Positions 1 through 10,348 of a stretch of 64,000 nucleotides of DNA are shown piece by piece. A program made the translations under genes and the position numbers. Positions within the stretch are counted from its first letter, which is position 1, and each line of letters starts with the position of its first letter. Under the pieces are notes generated by a model. That model saw only the letters and a program-made list of their open reading frames with translations. It did not search any database and was not told where the DNA came from. The stretch comes from Lepidodermella squamata (Eukaryota; Gastrotricha): positions 124,001 to 188,000 of the forward strand of contig JBLDXI010000074.1 in the NCBI GenBank assembly GCA_047495785.1. The letters are read 5' to 3'.

Positions 1-51
1 TTTTTTTAAATTTTCAAGATTTTTCAAAATTTAATTTTTGTTAACTTTCAG

Positions 52-3000
52 GTCAATTTTATGGAAGTTCAAATCAACGAGAAGGCCGTTCGAACTGTTT
101 CGATCGTCAACAACGGAAAATTCAACTTCGCCTACCGCTGGGACACGAATTTCCCGAAAGTTTTCGCCGACGCCCTTACAGTTGAACCCGCCGAGGGCAT
201 TATTCTAGCCCAGGGCAAGGGCGAATGCCTCGTCAAATTTTGCCCACGCCAGAAAATGGCCCTTCAAAAATGCGAAGCGCGCCTCGTTGTTGTCGACGGG
301 CCGTCATTCGGCGTTCACTTCAGCGGATCAGCCCGCGAGCCCGGGCTCCACTTTTCGTTCATCGAACACGATTTCGGACCGTCTTTCGTGTTCAAACCCG
401 GCCTTCCGCCTAAAACAGCTACGTTGACAATCACAAATCGTGATCAACGTGAGCATAGCCTCGAATGCCTCTACCAAACAACACCGCATTTGGTACACAA
501 CATGGAGCAAGTCTACCTGGTAAAACCCGACCAAACGGTAGATATTGTTTTCAACTTCTACCCACGCGAGGTTAGGAAGTATTCGGAGAAAATTGTGTTT
601 GAAATGAACGGAATCAGCCAGCAAGTTGTGACCATCCGCGGCTCGGGCAGTGAGTTCAGCCTAGTCTGCGCCAACCCGAAACAACGCCTCGTTAAATTAG
701 GCGCGCTAAAAACGGGAGATTCAGTCAAGCGTGTCGTTCCGATAATCAATCAAACTTCGGTTGATTTGAAGTTTAAACTCAATCTAATCCCATCTAACGC
801 GTTGTTGAAGAATTATTTGAGCCTTGACACGAAGAGTAAGAGCTTAGAGTTGGTTTTGAAGCCTCGTGAACAGCATAACGTTGAGGTTTCATTCTCGCCG
901 CATAGCAGGGTGCCTCAATTTACGGAGGAGGTCGTGGCTGAGTGCATCGGAATCACGCAGCCGATTTTCGCCGTAACCGGGTGTTGCCAGGCTGTTGAAG
1001 TCTCGCTAGACATGGAGTACATCTCATTCGGCGCTGTGGTACTAAGATCCCAGGCTTCAAGGCGTGTCCTAATGCAGAATAACGGCGATATCGGGGCGAA
1101 ATTCGAGTGGGAACAGGGCAAATTCTCGCCGAATTTCACCATGTCTCCCATGTCCGGATATTTGACCCCGGGTATGTCTGTTGAGCTGGAAGTCACCTAC
1201 CACCCGACTTCAACCACCTTGGAATGCCGCGTTGATAAGGCAAAGTGTATCGTCGAAGGTATGAAAAAGCCGTTGTCTATGACGCTAACTGGAAGCTGCG
1301 TTCAAATGCCTGTCCCACAACGTGAATCTATCCATTTTTCGACCGTAGTTCGGCAAAAGGAGACTAAGCCGTTGCTGATCGGTAACCGGACCAATCAACT
1401 GTGGACTCTGAGGCCTGTTATCGAGGGTGAGTACTTCAGCGGCCCAGAATTGGTCGTTGTCGAGCCGCAGCAGAATAAGTCGTTTGAAGTCAGCTATCAG
1501 CCGCTGACCATGACAACCGAGGGCAAGAAGCATACCGGGTCGATATTTTTCGCCACACCAGACGGCCAGGGTCTGCTGTACACCGTTACCGGATCGGCTG
1601 ATCCGCCCAAGGTGTCTGGTCGGATCCAGCGGGAGGTTCCGTTCAAAACTCAATATGTCGAAGTGCTGCAGGTTGAGAATTGGCTGAAGCGGCCGCAGAG
1701 GTTTAAGATGAAGATGGAGCCGATAAAGCCGGATAAATTGGACCCGGGTACGACAATCAAGGGCTTGGACTATATCGATGTGCCCGGGCTGGTGAAGAAG
1801 GACTATCGACTCACGTTTTTCGCGTATAAGGAAGCGACTTACCTGGTCAAGGTAAGCGCAATTATTCTGAATTTTACGATTTGTTAAGGTCTAAAATTGA
1901 GCAAAATGAGAAATCCAACATGCATTGGATTGAATTAAACATGTAGAAAATCAAAAATCAAAAGGATTCAAAAATTGTTAAGTCACACTCGTTATCGAGG
2001 TTCCAAAAGTAGATCAAAGAGATCAAAAATAGCGAAATTGTCTTAATTTTTGAAAAATCGACGAATTTTCAGCAGATATTAAATGGAACAAAAACAAGAA
2101 AATGTGAAAATTTGGGAAAAATTCCAATTATTCCTAAAAATTACGCCAACATTTGGGATTTTCATAAAAATTTTCAAATTTCGAACTTTTCAAATGAATT
2201 TAATTGAATGTTTAATCCTATGATGTTGCAGCTAAAAAATGTCTAAATTTTCCTCTAGAAATATTTTTTTCACAATTTTGATGACCCGGAAGATATTAAA
2301 AATCTCATGATTTTTCAATTTTTTGAAATTCCATTTCAAATTTTGATTTGCATTCATAAGTGGTAGAGCTTCAAAATTCAATTTTTCCAATTTTTCAACT
2401 CTATTATTTTAATTTTAACTATACTTCAGGTCACTTTCATCAATGAGGAAACCGGCGAGTACCAATTCTACGAACTCCAGTTCAAATCTGTCCGAGGCTC
2501 CCCGCTCCAGACCATCCGCCTTACAACCCCAGTTCGCCTCGCAACTTTCCACTCACTCCTCCTCCAAAACCCACTCGCTAACGACGTCACGATGTCCGTA
2601 ACCGCAACGGCCCAGGAACTTCAATTCCCGAGCCAGTTGACGTTGCCAGCTAAAAGCGAGGGAAAACTGACGCTGGAGTACAAGCCATTGAAAGTCGGCG
2701 AGGTTCGCGGCAAACTGGAATTGTCGCACCCTGAACTTGGCGCCTACGTCTACGACCTGGTTCTCAACGCTATAACACCAGCGCCTGAGAAGCAGCTTGT
2801 GTTCACGACCAGTCTCGGCCAGTCTCAGGTTCAACAGGCCGTTTTTCTGAATTTCGCGAAACAAAAAACGGAATATTCATGCAAAATCGAACACGCTGAT
2901 TTCCACGTCGATAAAACGGTATCAGCAGCTGCGAGTACGCAGAACGCTGGTACGGAGGTTAGCATCGATGTGACGTATGAGCCGAGCCAGCAGGGCGAAG

Positions 3001-4064
3001 TTCGGACGCAGATGTTGGTTTCATCGACGGTGGGCGGCGATTACGTGTTCCCGATTGTGGCGACCTGTACGCCGCCCAAGCCGCAGGGACCGTTCGTAGT
3101 GTCGGCCGGTAGCCAGACGGCGATCATTTTCCGCAATGTTTTCCATCAGTCGGTCACGTTCAGCTTCCACGTTGACAATCCGCTGTTCCACGTGGCGAAA
3201 GCGACGGAAACTGTTCGAGCCGGCAAAGACTGCAGGTAAACATAATTTTTTTGAGAACTTTTTTATTTTTCTTTTCCTATCGAGTCGCGCTATTTCGGTA
3301 GAGGAAAATTCGGGGATTAAAACAATCAACCCCCCATATTTTTATGATATACGGTTGCGGAGATATTCCAGTTTCAAGTTGGTCACGTGACCTTACCTGT
3401 TGTCACACCTGAGTGATTATCTCAAAAACGGTGATAGCTAGGTAGCCGCTCTCAAAGAAAAAGGTCATCAGCGGGATGATATCTACTTTGAAACACATCC
3501 ACATTGGTGACAGGTGATAATAATTTTTGCGAAATCCATTTTGATGGCACCTGGTGACAGTCTCATGAGATAACTCTAGGCTCGTCACACTTTTTTATTC
3601 ACTCTCAAAAAATTTGTTTTTTTTGTTTTGAAAAACCGTCTGGCTGAATTGAGAGGTTTCAATGCCCAAGAAAGAGCTATTTAATTTTCCGTTGGCCAGG
3701 GTACCAGAAAACTGTACAACAGTCCCAATTTATAGCTCAACTTATTTCGATAGTGTTGAAACAATTTTCTTTTATTTTTCAGGATAATGATTGGTTTCGA
3801 CGGGGTACAAGATGGGTCGCCATCGACTGGAAAACTGGTCATCGCAACGTCCGCAACGCCCCCACCTGCGGGCCCAACCGGAGGCGGTTCGCAGTCTGAG
3901 CGAGCAGCCGCAGCCGCAGCTGCAGCCGCTGGTATGTTCCATCTTTATTGTTTCGAATTTTCCGACATTTATATTTCAATATTTTTCCAGCTGCTGCCGC
4001 CGCAGCTCAACAGCAAGCGATCGGTGCCAACCAATGGGTCTACTACCTGAGAGGGGTGTCGTAA
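52..4064 (+). CDS. HYDIN: HYDIN C-terminal part (axonemal central-pair protein), 5' end outside window
   Basis: HYDIN is a giant ASH/MSP-repeat protein of the ciliary central-pair apparatus. Four exons join in phase: 52-1851, 2430-3235, 3783-3931 and 3991-4064. The first begins after an acceptor AG at 50-51, so the ATG at 61 is internal and the true start lies upstream. The protein is a run of immunoglobulin-like ASH repeats. Landmarks I recognise from the C-terminal third of HYDIN are GLDYIDVPG, KKDYRLTFFAYKE, the split VTFINEETGEYQFYE across the first intron, PPKPQGPF, and the final residues NQWVYYLRGVS just before the TAA at 4062-4064. An Ala tract (about nine in a row) spans the last exon junction and is lineage-specific. 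A poly(A) signal AATAAA lies at 4333. The gene is convergent with prolyl 4-hydroxylase remnants downstream. HYDIN is preferred over CFAP47 because the C-terminal ending matches. Confidence 0.9.
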
Positions 4065-4375
4065 GGAAACATCCTGATGGAAAACTTACCAACAAAATTG
4101 ATCTCATTCATTATACTCCAAATGTGATATCATTTTTAATAACAAATCCATTCATTATAAATGATTTTATTGCAACGTATGTATTGCTTATAATCTTAAC
4201 GATTTTAAAATGATAGGTAACACTGCTTATGATTTTCTCTGAGCAACACGATACTGTGATTTTTGACTGATGGTATACTTATACAAAGATCAAACAGGCG
4301 TCTGTCATTTGAAATATTCGGAATATATTTAAAATAAAGCAATTGCTTATCTATCCAGTAAAATGACCAGAAATG
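4001..4375. repeat. Near-identical segmental duplicate, copy 1 (HYDIN last exon and 3' UTR)
   Basis: This block is repeated at 8332-8706 with an offset of 4331 bp. By eye I see one or two mismatches over more than 350 bp, covering the end of the last HYDIN exon, the stop codon and the 3' UTR with its poly(A) signal. Beyond 4375 the two copies remain alignable but are clearly more diverged. The unequal identity suggests recent duplication or gene conversion limited to this block. Confidence 0.9.
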
Positions 4376-4420
4376 TGAACTTGTCCATCTTCTGTTTAAA
4401 GTGCTTCAACATTTTCTAAT

Positions 4421-4670
4421 TTTCTGAACCTCAGCCAGGCAGGTACAGTGAAATCGTCCAGGGAAAAGTTCTCAGTAGAGTTCGAGGAACAAGGCCTGTT
4501 AAGGAACTGACCGCCGATTCGGAACCAGTTCCGCCAGATTCAACATTATTGAGATACAGCATAAGAGTCGCCAATCGACCGCCCAACTCCCTGTTTTCAA
4601 CTTTCGAGGAGAAGTAGTCAAAATGAGGCCTGTAATGGCCTCCTATACCGTAATTTCCATCTTGGAATTA
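4421..4670 (-). pseudogene. Prolyl 4-hydroxylase 3'-end remnant, internally deleted
   Basis: This stretch matches the 3' part of the intact prolyl 4-hydroxylase gene (about 8750-9157), which lies on the same strand. Relative to that gene, about 155 bp are missing between a GGAACCA and a GAAACCAG, so the segment holding the C-terminal iron/2-oxoglutarate residues (the LHSGCPV and GEKWVTNKW region) is gone. There are also scattered substitutions and the match stops at about 4670, leaving no start codon. It is a non-functional remnant that travelled with the HYDIN 3' end. Confidence 0.85.
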
Positions 4671-5111
4671 AGGTTTGTGTAGTTCAGTTTAACATACATA
4701 AACATAATTCGACGCTCAAAATTGAAAAGTAACCTATCAGATTGTTCTAATGATAAATGTGCCACAAATAAGCGATGACAGTCTTGATTTTGAGTCATGA
4801 ATAGCTTGAATGATTGAATAATTTCCTCACGTTTTCGACGATCTCTGAAATTTTCGCTGAAAATTTGAACGAAGGAAATTGAAGTACGCTTTGCGAGATG
4901 CCCACCACAAACTTTATTAAAATACAATTCACTCGGATCAATTCAATTGAATAATTTACCAACACCATCAAACATGATATGCTAGGCACGAAATTCACGA
5001 TTTTACGAAGTGGCTGACGCTAAAACCCCACACTGGTTTCTTTAAAGCTAACGTTGATAAATATATATAGTACTCATTATTTCACGCAACGATTGCTCTC
5101 AGGTTTTCGTA
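4671..5111. other. Intergenic, nothing recognised
   Basis: Between the prolyl hydroxylase remnant and the minisatellite the DNA is AT-rich. Short open frames on the minus strand have no recognisable protein character and no supporting splice signals. Confidence 0.5.
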
Positions 5112-6437
5112 ATGCTCGTCCTCTATTGGCGGTCTTCAGGCGGTCCTCAGGGTTCCTCGATGGAGAGACGTGCAGTGGGTTCCCCAACCGCGAGACGGGC
5201 TGAAGGTTCCTCGATGGAGAGACGAGCTGAGGGTACCCCAACTGCTAGACGAGCTGAAGGTTCCTCGATGGAGAGACGAGCTGAGGGTTCCCCAACCGCG
5301 AGACGTGCTGAAGGTTCCTCGATGGAGAGACGAGCTGAGGGTTCCCCAACCGCGAGACGGGCTGAAGGTTCCTCAATCGAGAGACGAGCTGAGGGTTCCC
5401 CAACCGCGAGACGTGCTGAAGGTTCCTCGATGGAGAGACGAGCTGTGGGTTCCCCAACCGCGAGACGGGCTGAAGGTTCCTCGATGGAGAGACGAGCTGA
5501 GGGTTCCCCAACCGCGAGACGGGCTGAAGGTTCCTCGATGGAGAGACGAGCTGTGGGTTCCCCAACTGCTAGACGAGCTGTGGGTTCCCCAACCGCGAGA
5601 CGGGCTGAAGGTTCCCCAACCGCTAGACGAGCTGAGGGTTCCCCAACCGCGAGACGGGCTGAAGGTTCCTCGATGGAGAGACGAGCTGTGGGTTCCCCAA
5701 CTGCTAGACGAGCTGTGGGTTCCCCAACCGCGAGACGGGCTGAAGGTTCCCCAACCGCTAGACGAGCTGAGGGTTCCCCAACCGCGAGACGTGCTGAAGG
5801 TTCCTCGATGGAGAGACGAGCTGAGGGTTCCCCAACCGCGAGACGGGCTGAAGGTTCCTCGATGGAGAGACGAGCTGTGGGTTCCCCAACCGCGAGACGG
5901 GCTGAAGGTTCCCCAACCGCTAGACGAGCTGAGGGTTCCCCAACCGCGAGACGGGCTGAAGGTTCCTCGATGGAGAGACGAGCTGTGGGTTCCCCAACTG
6001 CTAGACGAGCTGTGGGTTCCCCAACCGCGAGACGGGCTGAAGGTTCCCCAACCGCTAGACGAGCTGAGGGTTCCCCAACCGCGAGACGGGCTGAAGGTTC
6101 CTCGATGGAGAGACGAGCTGTGGGTTCCCCAACTGCTAGACGAGCTGTGGGTTCCCCAACCGCGAGACGGGCTGAAGGTTCCCCAACCGCGAGACGGGCT
6201 GAAGGTTCCTCAATCGAGAGACGAGCTGAGGGTTCCCCAACCGCGAGACGTGCTGAAGGTTCCTCGATGGAGAGACGAGCTGAGGGTTCCCCAACCGCGA
6301 GACGGGCTGAAGGTTCCTCGATGGAGAGACGAGCTGAGGGTTCCCCAACCGCGAGACGGGCTGAAGGTTCCTCGATGGAGAGACGAGCTGAGCCAGTTGG
6401 ATTCGCGCTCGTGGACCACACAGCTACTGCGGCCTGA
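5112..6437 (+). CDS. Hypothetical 441-aa protein of 9-residue repeats
   Basis: An ATG-to-stop frame of 441 codons runs through the whole 27-bp minisatellite and reads as alternating GSSMERRAE and GSPTARRAE nonapeptides, with a 13-residue unique head and a short tail PVGFALVDHTATAA. The unit length is a multiple of three and stop-free in several frames, so openness alone proves nothing. In favour of coding, variation among the GSPTARRA-type units falls mostly on third codon positions of this frame (ACC/ACT, GCG/GCT, CGG/CGT/CGA, GAA/GAG), leaving the peptide nearly constant; the exception is an E/V change at the last residue. The antisense frame (SARLAVGEP units) shares the same wobble positions and could equally be the coding one. 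No signal peptide, known domain or clear promoter is visible. Confidence 0.3.
   Translation: MLVLYWRSSGGPQGSSMERRAVGSPTARRAEGSSMERRAEGTPTARRAEGSSMERRAEGSPTARRAEGSSMERRAEGSPTARRAEGSSIERRAEGSPTARRAEGSSMERRAVGSPTARRAEGSSMERRAEGSPTARRAEGSSMERRAVGSPTARRAVGSPTARRAEGSPTARRAEGSPTARRAEGSSMERRAVGSPTARRAVGSPTARRAEGSPTARRAEGSPTARRAEGSSMERRAEGSPTARRAEGSSMERRAVGSPTARRAEGSPTARRAEGSPTARRAEGSSMERRAVGSPTARRAVGSPTARRAEGSPTARRAEGSPTARRAEGSSMERRAVGSPTARRAVGSPTARRAEGSPTARRAEGSSIERRAEGSPTARRAEGSSMERRAEGSPTARRAEGSSMERRAEGSPTARRAEGSSMERRAEPVGFALVDHTATAA
5151..6392. repeat. 27-bp minisatellite, exactly 46 units, with higher-order structure
   Basis: 1242 bp equals 46 units of 27 bp with no indels. Two unit types occur: type A begins GGTTCCTCGATGGAGAGACG and type B begins GGTTCCCCAACCGCGAGACG. 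They alternate at both ends, while in the middle an A-B-B-B-B block recurs several times with the same internal order of variants, showing expansion by duplication of multi-unit blocks. There are no spacers, so it is a tandem repeat and not a CRISPR-like array. Confidence 0.97.
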
Positions 6438-7205
6438 GAAAATTACGTAGTTTTACAACAAAACATGAACCTATCACGGAATGAAACTTACTACTAGCAG
6501 CATTGAAACCAAACGCTTGTTCATTCTGGTAGAAGTGGATTTAAGAGAAATACAAAATTGAAATGATGAAATATGCATTCGTTACCCCCAATTTTATAAG
6601 CCTGACTGATTCAACCTTGCATCTGTATAAATATTCCTGATGTTTCACGTGAAATTCACCTTTTGTTCACATGTGAAATCATCAACGGGCGAAATTGAAG
6701 GCTTACTGTCAGTTAGTATGGCTATTTACATTGTTAGCGTTAACTTGGTAAATTTTCTGACGCAATATTTATGCTTATAAAACTTTCTCGAACTTTGAAC
6801 GGGGATAGCTTTCGCATCCCTTCTCATACGGCTCCTTTCAATATTTACTCAAGATTCAATTATGATGAATTATATCTTGTTTAAAAATTGTCTTCTTGAC
6901 TCGATAACAGCGAAATTCTACTTGCTTGTACACGTTTTTCGAGCTGAGAAGCGCGATAATTTTGCTCCTGTTAACCTAGCTCCTTTCAATATTTACTGAA
7001 TAGTCAAATAAAATACATCCGCTGTAAGAATTGTCTTCCCCGCAGGAATAATTAATTAATCAGGTTAATCTAATCTCTAGGGCAGGAATAATAATATGAT
7101 AATAACATTATCATAATATTATTATATCAAGTTTTCAGCATGCAAAAATTGATGATTAAATTGAATGCTTTTATAATTATGAACTTGGACAATTTTTTCC
7201 ATTTC
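6438..7205. other. Intergenic AT-rich DNA with short direct and inverted repeats
   Basis: No gene is recognised. The phrase GCTCCTTTCAATATTTACT occurs twice (about 6830 and 6980). At about 7090-7125 there is an imperfect AT-rich palindrome around ATGATAATAACATTATCAT. The end of the interval (7199-7206) is a splice-acceptor-like TTTCAG that fronts the HYDIN-like remnant. Confidence 0.5.
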
Positions 7206-8176
7206 AGACCCTCCTGATCGAGATAACCGACCGCGACCCTGGCAACAACCCCGGCGGTATCCCGTACCGCCTCGTTGCCGAAGGCTGTGCGCCAACCATC
7301 AACAATTCCGACTACCGCGACGTCTTGGAAGAGCGCACCATCATCAAAAGCATTATGGTCTCAGTGTCAGGACAAGCGAGTCTCAGTGATAAAACCGACG
7401 ATTTTGAATAAACGAGGCCAACCCGCTTTAATTTTCCGCCGGACCCTGCTAGGGTGTTCAGACGAGGCGACGTTCGAGCCGTCAAACGACGGAACTCTAC
7501 CATCGAAAGTCACGATTGATATAACCGACCCAGTCTCGTGTTTCCGGGTCGAATCCCTCCAACCGACCCCGCTGGAAATTACCGAAATCACCGATGATTC
7601 ACCCCCAGTTACAGCCTCAAAGACAAAAGCGATAACTGAGACAGTCTTAGTCGGAAAAACTGCGTTGTATAAGGTGATTTTCTCGCCAACCAGCGCTGTT
7701 CGTTCGATAGGCGGGGTGCGGATTCGCGTTGAAGATAACCCATACGAAGACACGGTTATCCAGCTGATCGGCGAGTCTTACGACGAGAATCACAGACGCG
7801 CCCTCGCCCCCGCCGAAAATCAGATTCGCCCCACTTGACCTGGGCGATATTTACGGGAATATCTAACTCCACGTGTCGAACGCGAATCCTGAAAACAGAA
7901 TTTTTCATACAATCGCGGTTAAGCGAGGGGTTTGCTGCCGTGGTGTCACTTCGAGTTACCGGATTGTGAGTATTTAGTCAAGCGGAATATTAAGCTACTC
8001 AGGCCTCAGGGCCTGCCCGCCGACAGCCGGGCTCCTAGCTGGACCCTAAAACCCGCGCGATTGAGTTCAGCGTAGCCGGGGTCAGAATTACTACAGCCAA
8101 AATTATCTCTGTTTTGAACCCGACGAATAAACGGTACCACTTCGAATGGGTCAGCACTGATACACTGATACACTGA
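7206..8176 (+). pseudogene. Decayed HYDIN internal segment (second copy)
   Basis: Several frames each encode recognisable HYDIN pieces in the expected order but not continuously. An acceptor at about 7206 opens TLLIEITDRDPGNNPGGIPY, which then runs into a stop. From about 7370 another frame gives RVSVIKPTILNKRGQP through YEDTVIQLIGES. At about 7828 a shift gives APLDLGDIYGNI, ending at TAA. At 8039-8176 LDPKTRAIEFSVAG and SVLNPTNKRYHFEWVS appear, then TGA. The frame changes and missing stretches are not flanked by convincing introns. These pieces belong upstream of the HYDIN part at 52-4064, so this is a rearranged duplicate and not the continuation of the gene. Confidence 0.8.
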
Positions 8177-8331
8177 TTTATTTTTGCAATTTGTCTCGCG
8201 ACGTTTAGCAATTAAAAAGGGTCGAGGCGCCTCACCACTGATATAGTATATTGTTCTAGTTCACAGGCAATGCTTCTAGTATATTTTACGAAATTAAAAT
8301 GAGAGCTATTTACGACCTCACAGGGTATAGA

Positions 8332-8706
8332 CGCAGCTCAACAGCAAGCGATCGGTGCCAACCAATGGGTCTACTACCTGAGAGGGGTGTCGTAAGGAAA
8401 CATCCTGATGGAAAACTTACCAACAAAATTGATCTCATTCATTATACTCCAACTGTGATATCATTTTTAATAACAAATCCATTCATTATAAATGATTTTA
8501 TTGCAACGTATGTATTGCTTATAATCTTAACGATTTTAAAATGATAGGTAACACTGCTTATGATTTTCTCTGAGCAACACGATACTGTGATTTTTGACTG
8601 ATGGTATACTTATACAAAGATCAAACAGGCGTCTGTCATTTGAAATATTCGGAATATATTTAAAATAAAGCAATTGCTTATCTATCCAGTAAAATGACCA
8701 GAAATG
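8332..8706. repeat. Near-identical segmental duplicate, copy 2 (HYDIN final exon copy, 8332-8395, plus 3' UTR)
   Basis: This is the partner of 4001-4375. It carries most of the last HYDIN exon, encoding AIGANQWVYYLRGVS with the TAA at 8393-8395, and the same 3' UTR and poly(A) signal. It follows directly after the decayed HYDIN segment and precedes the 3' end of the intact prolyl hydroxylase. It therefore preserves the original tail-to-tail arrangement of the two genes, although the exon copy has lost the Ala-tract portion. Confidence 0.88.
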
Positions 8707-8739
8707 CGAACACGTCTAATTTCTGTTTAAAATAATGCC

Positions 8740-9981
8740 TCATACGTCTTCTACTTTCCTGAACCTCAACCAGTCAGGTACAGTAAAATCGTCCAGGGAA
8801 AAGTTCTCAGTAGAGTTTGAGGAACATGGCCTGTAAAGGAATTGGCCGCCGATTCGGAACCATTTGTTAGTCACCCATTTTTCACCTCGCAAAACTGGAC
8901 ATCCGCTGTGGAGCGTCCGCTCATCTGCCACCTCGTTTTTGCGATAGTTGTACCAGAAAATACCGGCCAACTTCTTAGCAGTTACCCTGAATTTCAGTTC
9001 GTGGAAACCAGTCCCGCCTCCAGATTCAACATCATTGAGATACAGCATAAGAGTCGCCAATCGATCGCCCAACTCCCTGTTTTGAACTTCTGAGGCGAAG
9101 TAGTCCAAATGAGGCATGTAGTGGCCTCCTATACCGTAATTTCCAACTTGGAATTCCTCACTGCCATCGAAACCAGGGTAAAGGCCTGTGTAGGCTGAGA
9201 TGAGTTGTGATAGCTCTGGCAGGAAAGAATGATCAAGCCAAGCAGTACGAGCCCGCCTTACGCTGTAGTCATATTCGGAACTTCCAGGTTCCTCCCCAAC
9301 AACTCCTGCCGATTCCAATTTAGCCGTTGCTTTTTCGATCAGCTGTGTGCCGTACTTCTTAGGAATAAAATCATGCCATAACACGACAAGCGGGTCCAAG
9401 TTGATAACTTCTTCCTTCACTGGCGATAGAATCAGCAAAGGATGCCGACCTCTGTCATCGTAGCGGCAGAAGCGTTTCGGGTCTCTCGCGAGGGCTTTTA
9501 GCTGCACATTTGCTTCGCCATCTCGACATATCTCGTACTCTGATGTCGCTGCTAATTTCTCTGCTGCGGACATCCTTTCCTCCAGAGGCTTTGTATCGAA
9601 GTCATTTGGCTCGGCAGGTGTTTTCACCTGGGACATGTAGTAATTCTTCCAAGAGGTCAGGTGTTTTAGCAGGTTATCATCAGTTCTTGGCATCTTGTTT
9701 AATGCAAGGTTGCAAAGGTAAAGAGCCTCCGATTTTTTTCCAAGGCCGAATGCGGCGTACTGCATGTAGTCGAGGATTTCCACTTCTCGTATCGAGCCAA
9801 TTTCGCTGGCATATGTACTGTTGAAAACTCGCCAAGCATTGAGCGCTGCTGCGTAGAGTTCTTCGAACTTCTTGGCATCTGACAGTTCCTGCAACGGTTT
9901 GTACGCTTCGTAGAGTTCAGTTGAAGTTTCTGAACCAGTTGACAACTTGAACGTTAGCAAAAGGATGAGGGCAATACTCAT
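8740..9981 (-). CDS. Prolyl 4-hydroxylase alpha-subunit-like, intronless, 413 aa
   Basis: It hydroxylates peptidyl-proline (collagen-type substrates) in the ER using Fe(II), 2-oxoglutarate and ascorbate. One uninterrupted frame starts with a signal peptide (about residues 1-16). An N-terminal helical region with AYKPLQELSDAKKFEELY resembles the P4H alpha N-terminal and TPR-like peptide-binding region. The C-terminal double-stranded beta-helix shows the iron ligands H291-x-D293 (in HYMPHLDYF) and H358 (TLHSGCP), and the 2-oxoglutarate lysine K368 (GEKWVTNKW). At 413 residues it is shorter than vertebrate alpha subunits (about 530). No introns and no KDEL-type tail are seen; family members are retained by pairing with PDI. 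Converges with the HYDIN 3' end copy. Confidence 0.9.
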   Translation of the reverse strand: MSIALILLLTFKLSTGSETSTELYEAYKPLQELSDAKKFEELYAAALNAWRVFNSTYASEIGSIREVEILDYMQYAAFGLGKKSEALYLCNLALNKMPRTDDNLLKHLTSWKNYYMSQVKTPAEPNDFDTKPLEERMSAAEKLAATSEYEICRDGEANVQLKALARDPKRFCRYDDRGRHPLLILSPVKEEVINLDPLVVLWHDFIPKKYGTQLIEKATAKLESAGVVGEEPGSSEYDYSVRRARTAWLDHSFLPELSQLISAYTGLYPGFDGSEEFQVGNYGIGGHYMPHLDYFASEVQNRELGDRLATLMLYLNDVESGGGTGFHELKFRVTAKKLAGIFWYNYRKNEVADERTLHSGCPVLRGEKWVTNKWFRIGGQFLYRPCSSNSTENFSLDDFTVPDWLRFRKVEDV

Positions 9982-10030
9982 TGTAAAAACTTGATAACCA
10001 GATTTTTGGAGTACTAATGGTTGATGAAAT

Positions 10031-10348
10031 TGAGCACTATAAGTTTATATCCAACGTTTCGGTTATTTTCCATAACCTTCTTCAAGGATATCAAGGGTAA
10101 CATTTCCGCATGAAGTTGATATTATAAAATTAAGGCGGAAATTTTAAATTAGCGTTAGTGAGGATTATAAGCCTAATCTGATCCAGTAAGTTGAGCTATT
10201 CTAACTAAAATTTTCTCGGCTTGTTCGACTGCACTTCTCATGAAAGATGGACTCCGTGAAGAGTTTCGCCTTAATCGAATCGAATTGGTATCCCTGAAGA
10301 TGGTTATGAAAAAGAACCGAAACGTTGGATATAAACTTATAGCGCCCA
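10031..10348. mobile_element. Inverted-repeat element with hammerhead-like cores in both arms
   Basis: Two arms of about 56 bp, 10031-10086 and 10292-10348, are inverted copies separated by about 205 bp. In the right arm on the plus strand, CTGAAGA (10294-10300) is followed by a small stem GGTT/AACC and then GAAAC (10319-10323), matching the CUGANGA-stem II-GAAA order of hammerhead ribozymes. The left arm read on the minus strand has TTGAAGA, a 6-bp stem GGTTAT/ATAACC and GAAAC. Such motifs are known from terminal repeats of Penelope-like retroelements. No coding remnant is seen in the spacer. Confidence 0.5.

Noticed and set aside
61-1887. ATG at 61 as a gene start
   Set aside because: An acceptor at 50-51 and in-frame codons before it show that this is an internal exon of a longer gene.
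4056-4070. Splice donor overlapping the HYDIN stop (GTC-GTAAGG)
   Set aside because: The encoded end WVYYLRGVS matches the natural HYDIN C-terminus and a poly(A) signal follows, so the TAA is taken as the stop.
5151-6392. CRISPR-like array
   Set aside because: Units are contiguous with no unique spacers and the context is eukaryotic.
5147-6421. Antisense 424-codon frame and other overlapping frames through the minisatellite
   Set aside because: They are open only because the repeat unit is 27 bp and stop-free; only one forward frame is listed as a low-confidence candidate, with the mirrored antisense frame mentioned there.
8299-8544. Plus-strand 81-codon frame shared by both duplicate blocks
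   Set aside because: It is an out-of-frame reading of the HYDIN last exon and 3' UTR; conservation between copies reflects recent duplication.
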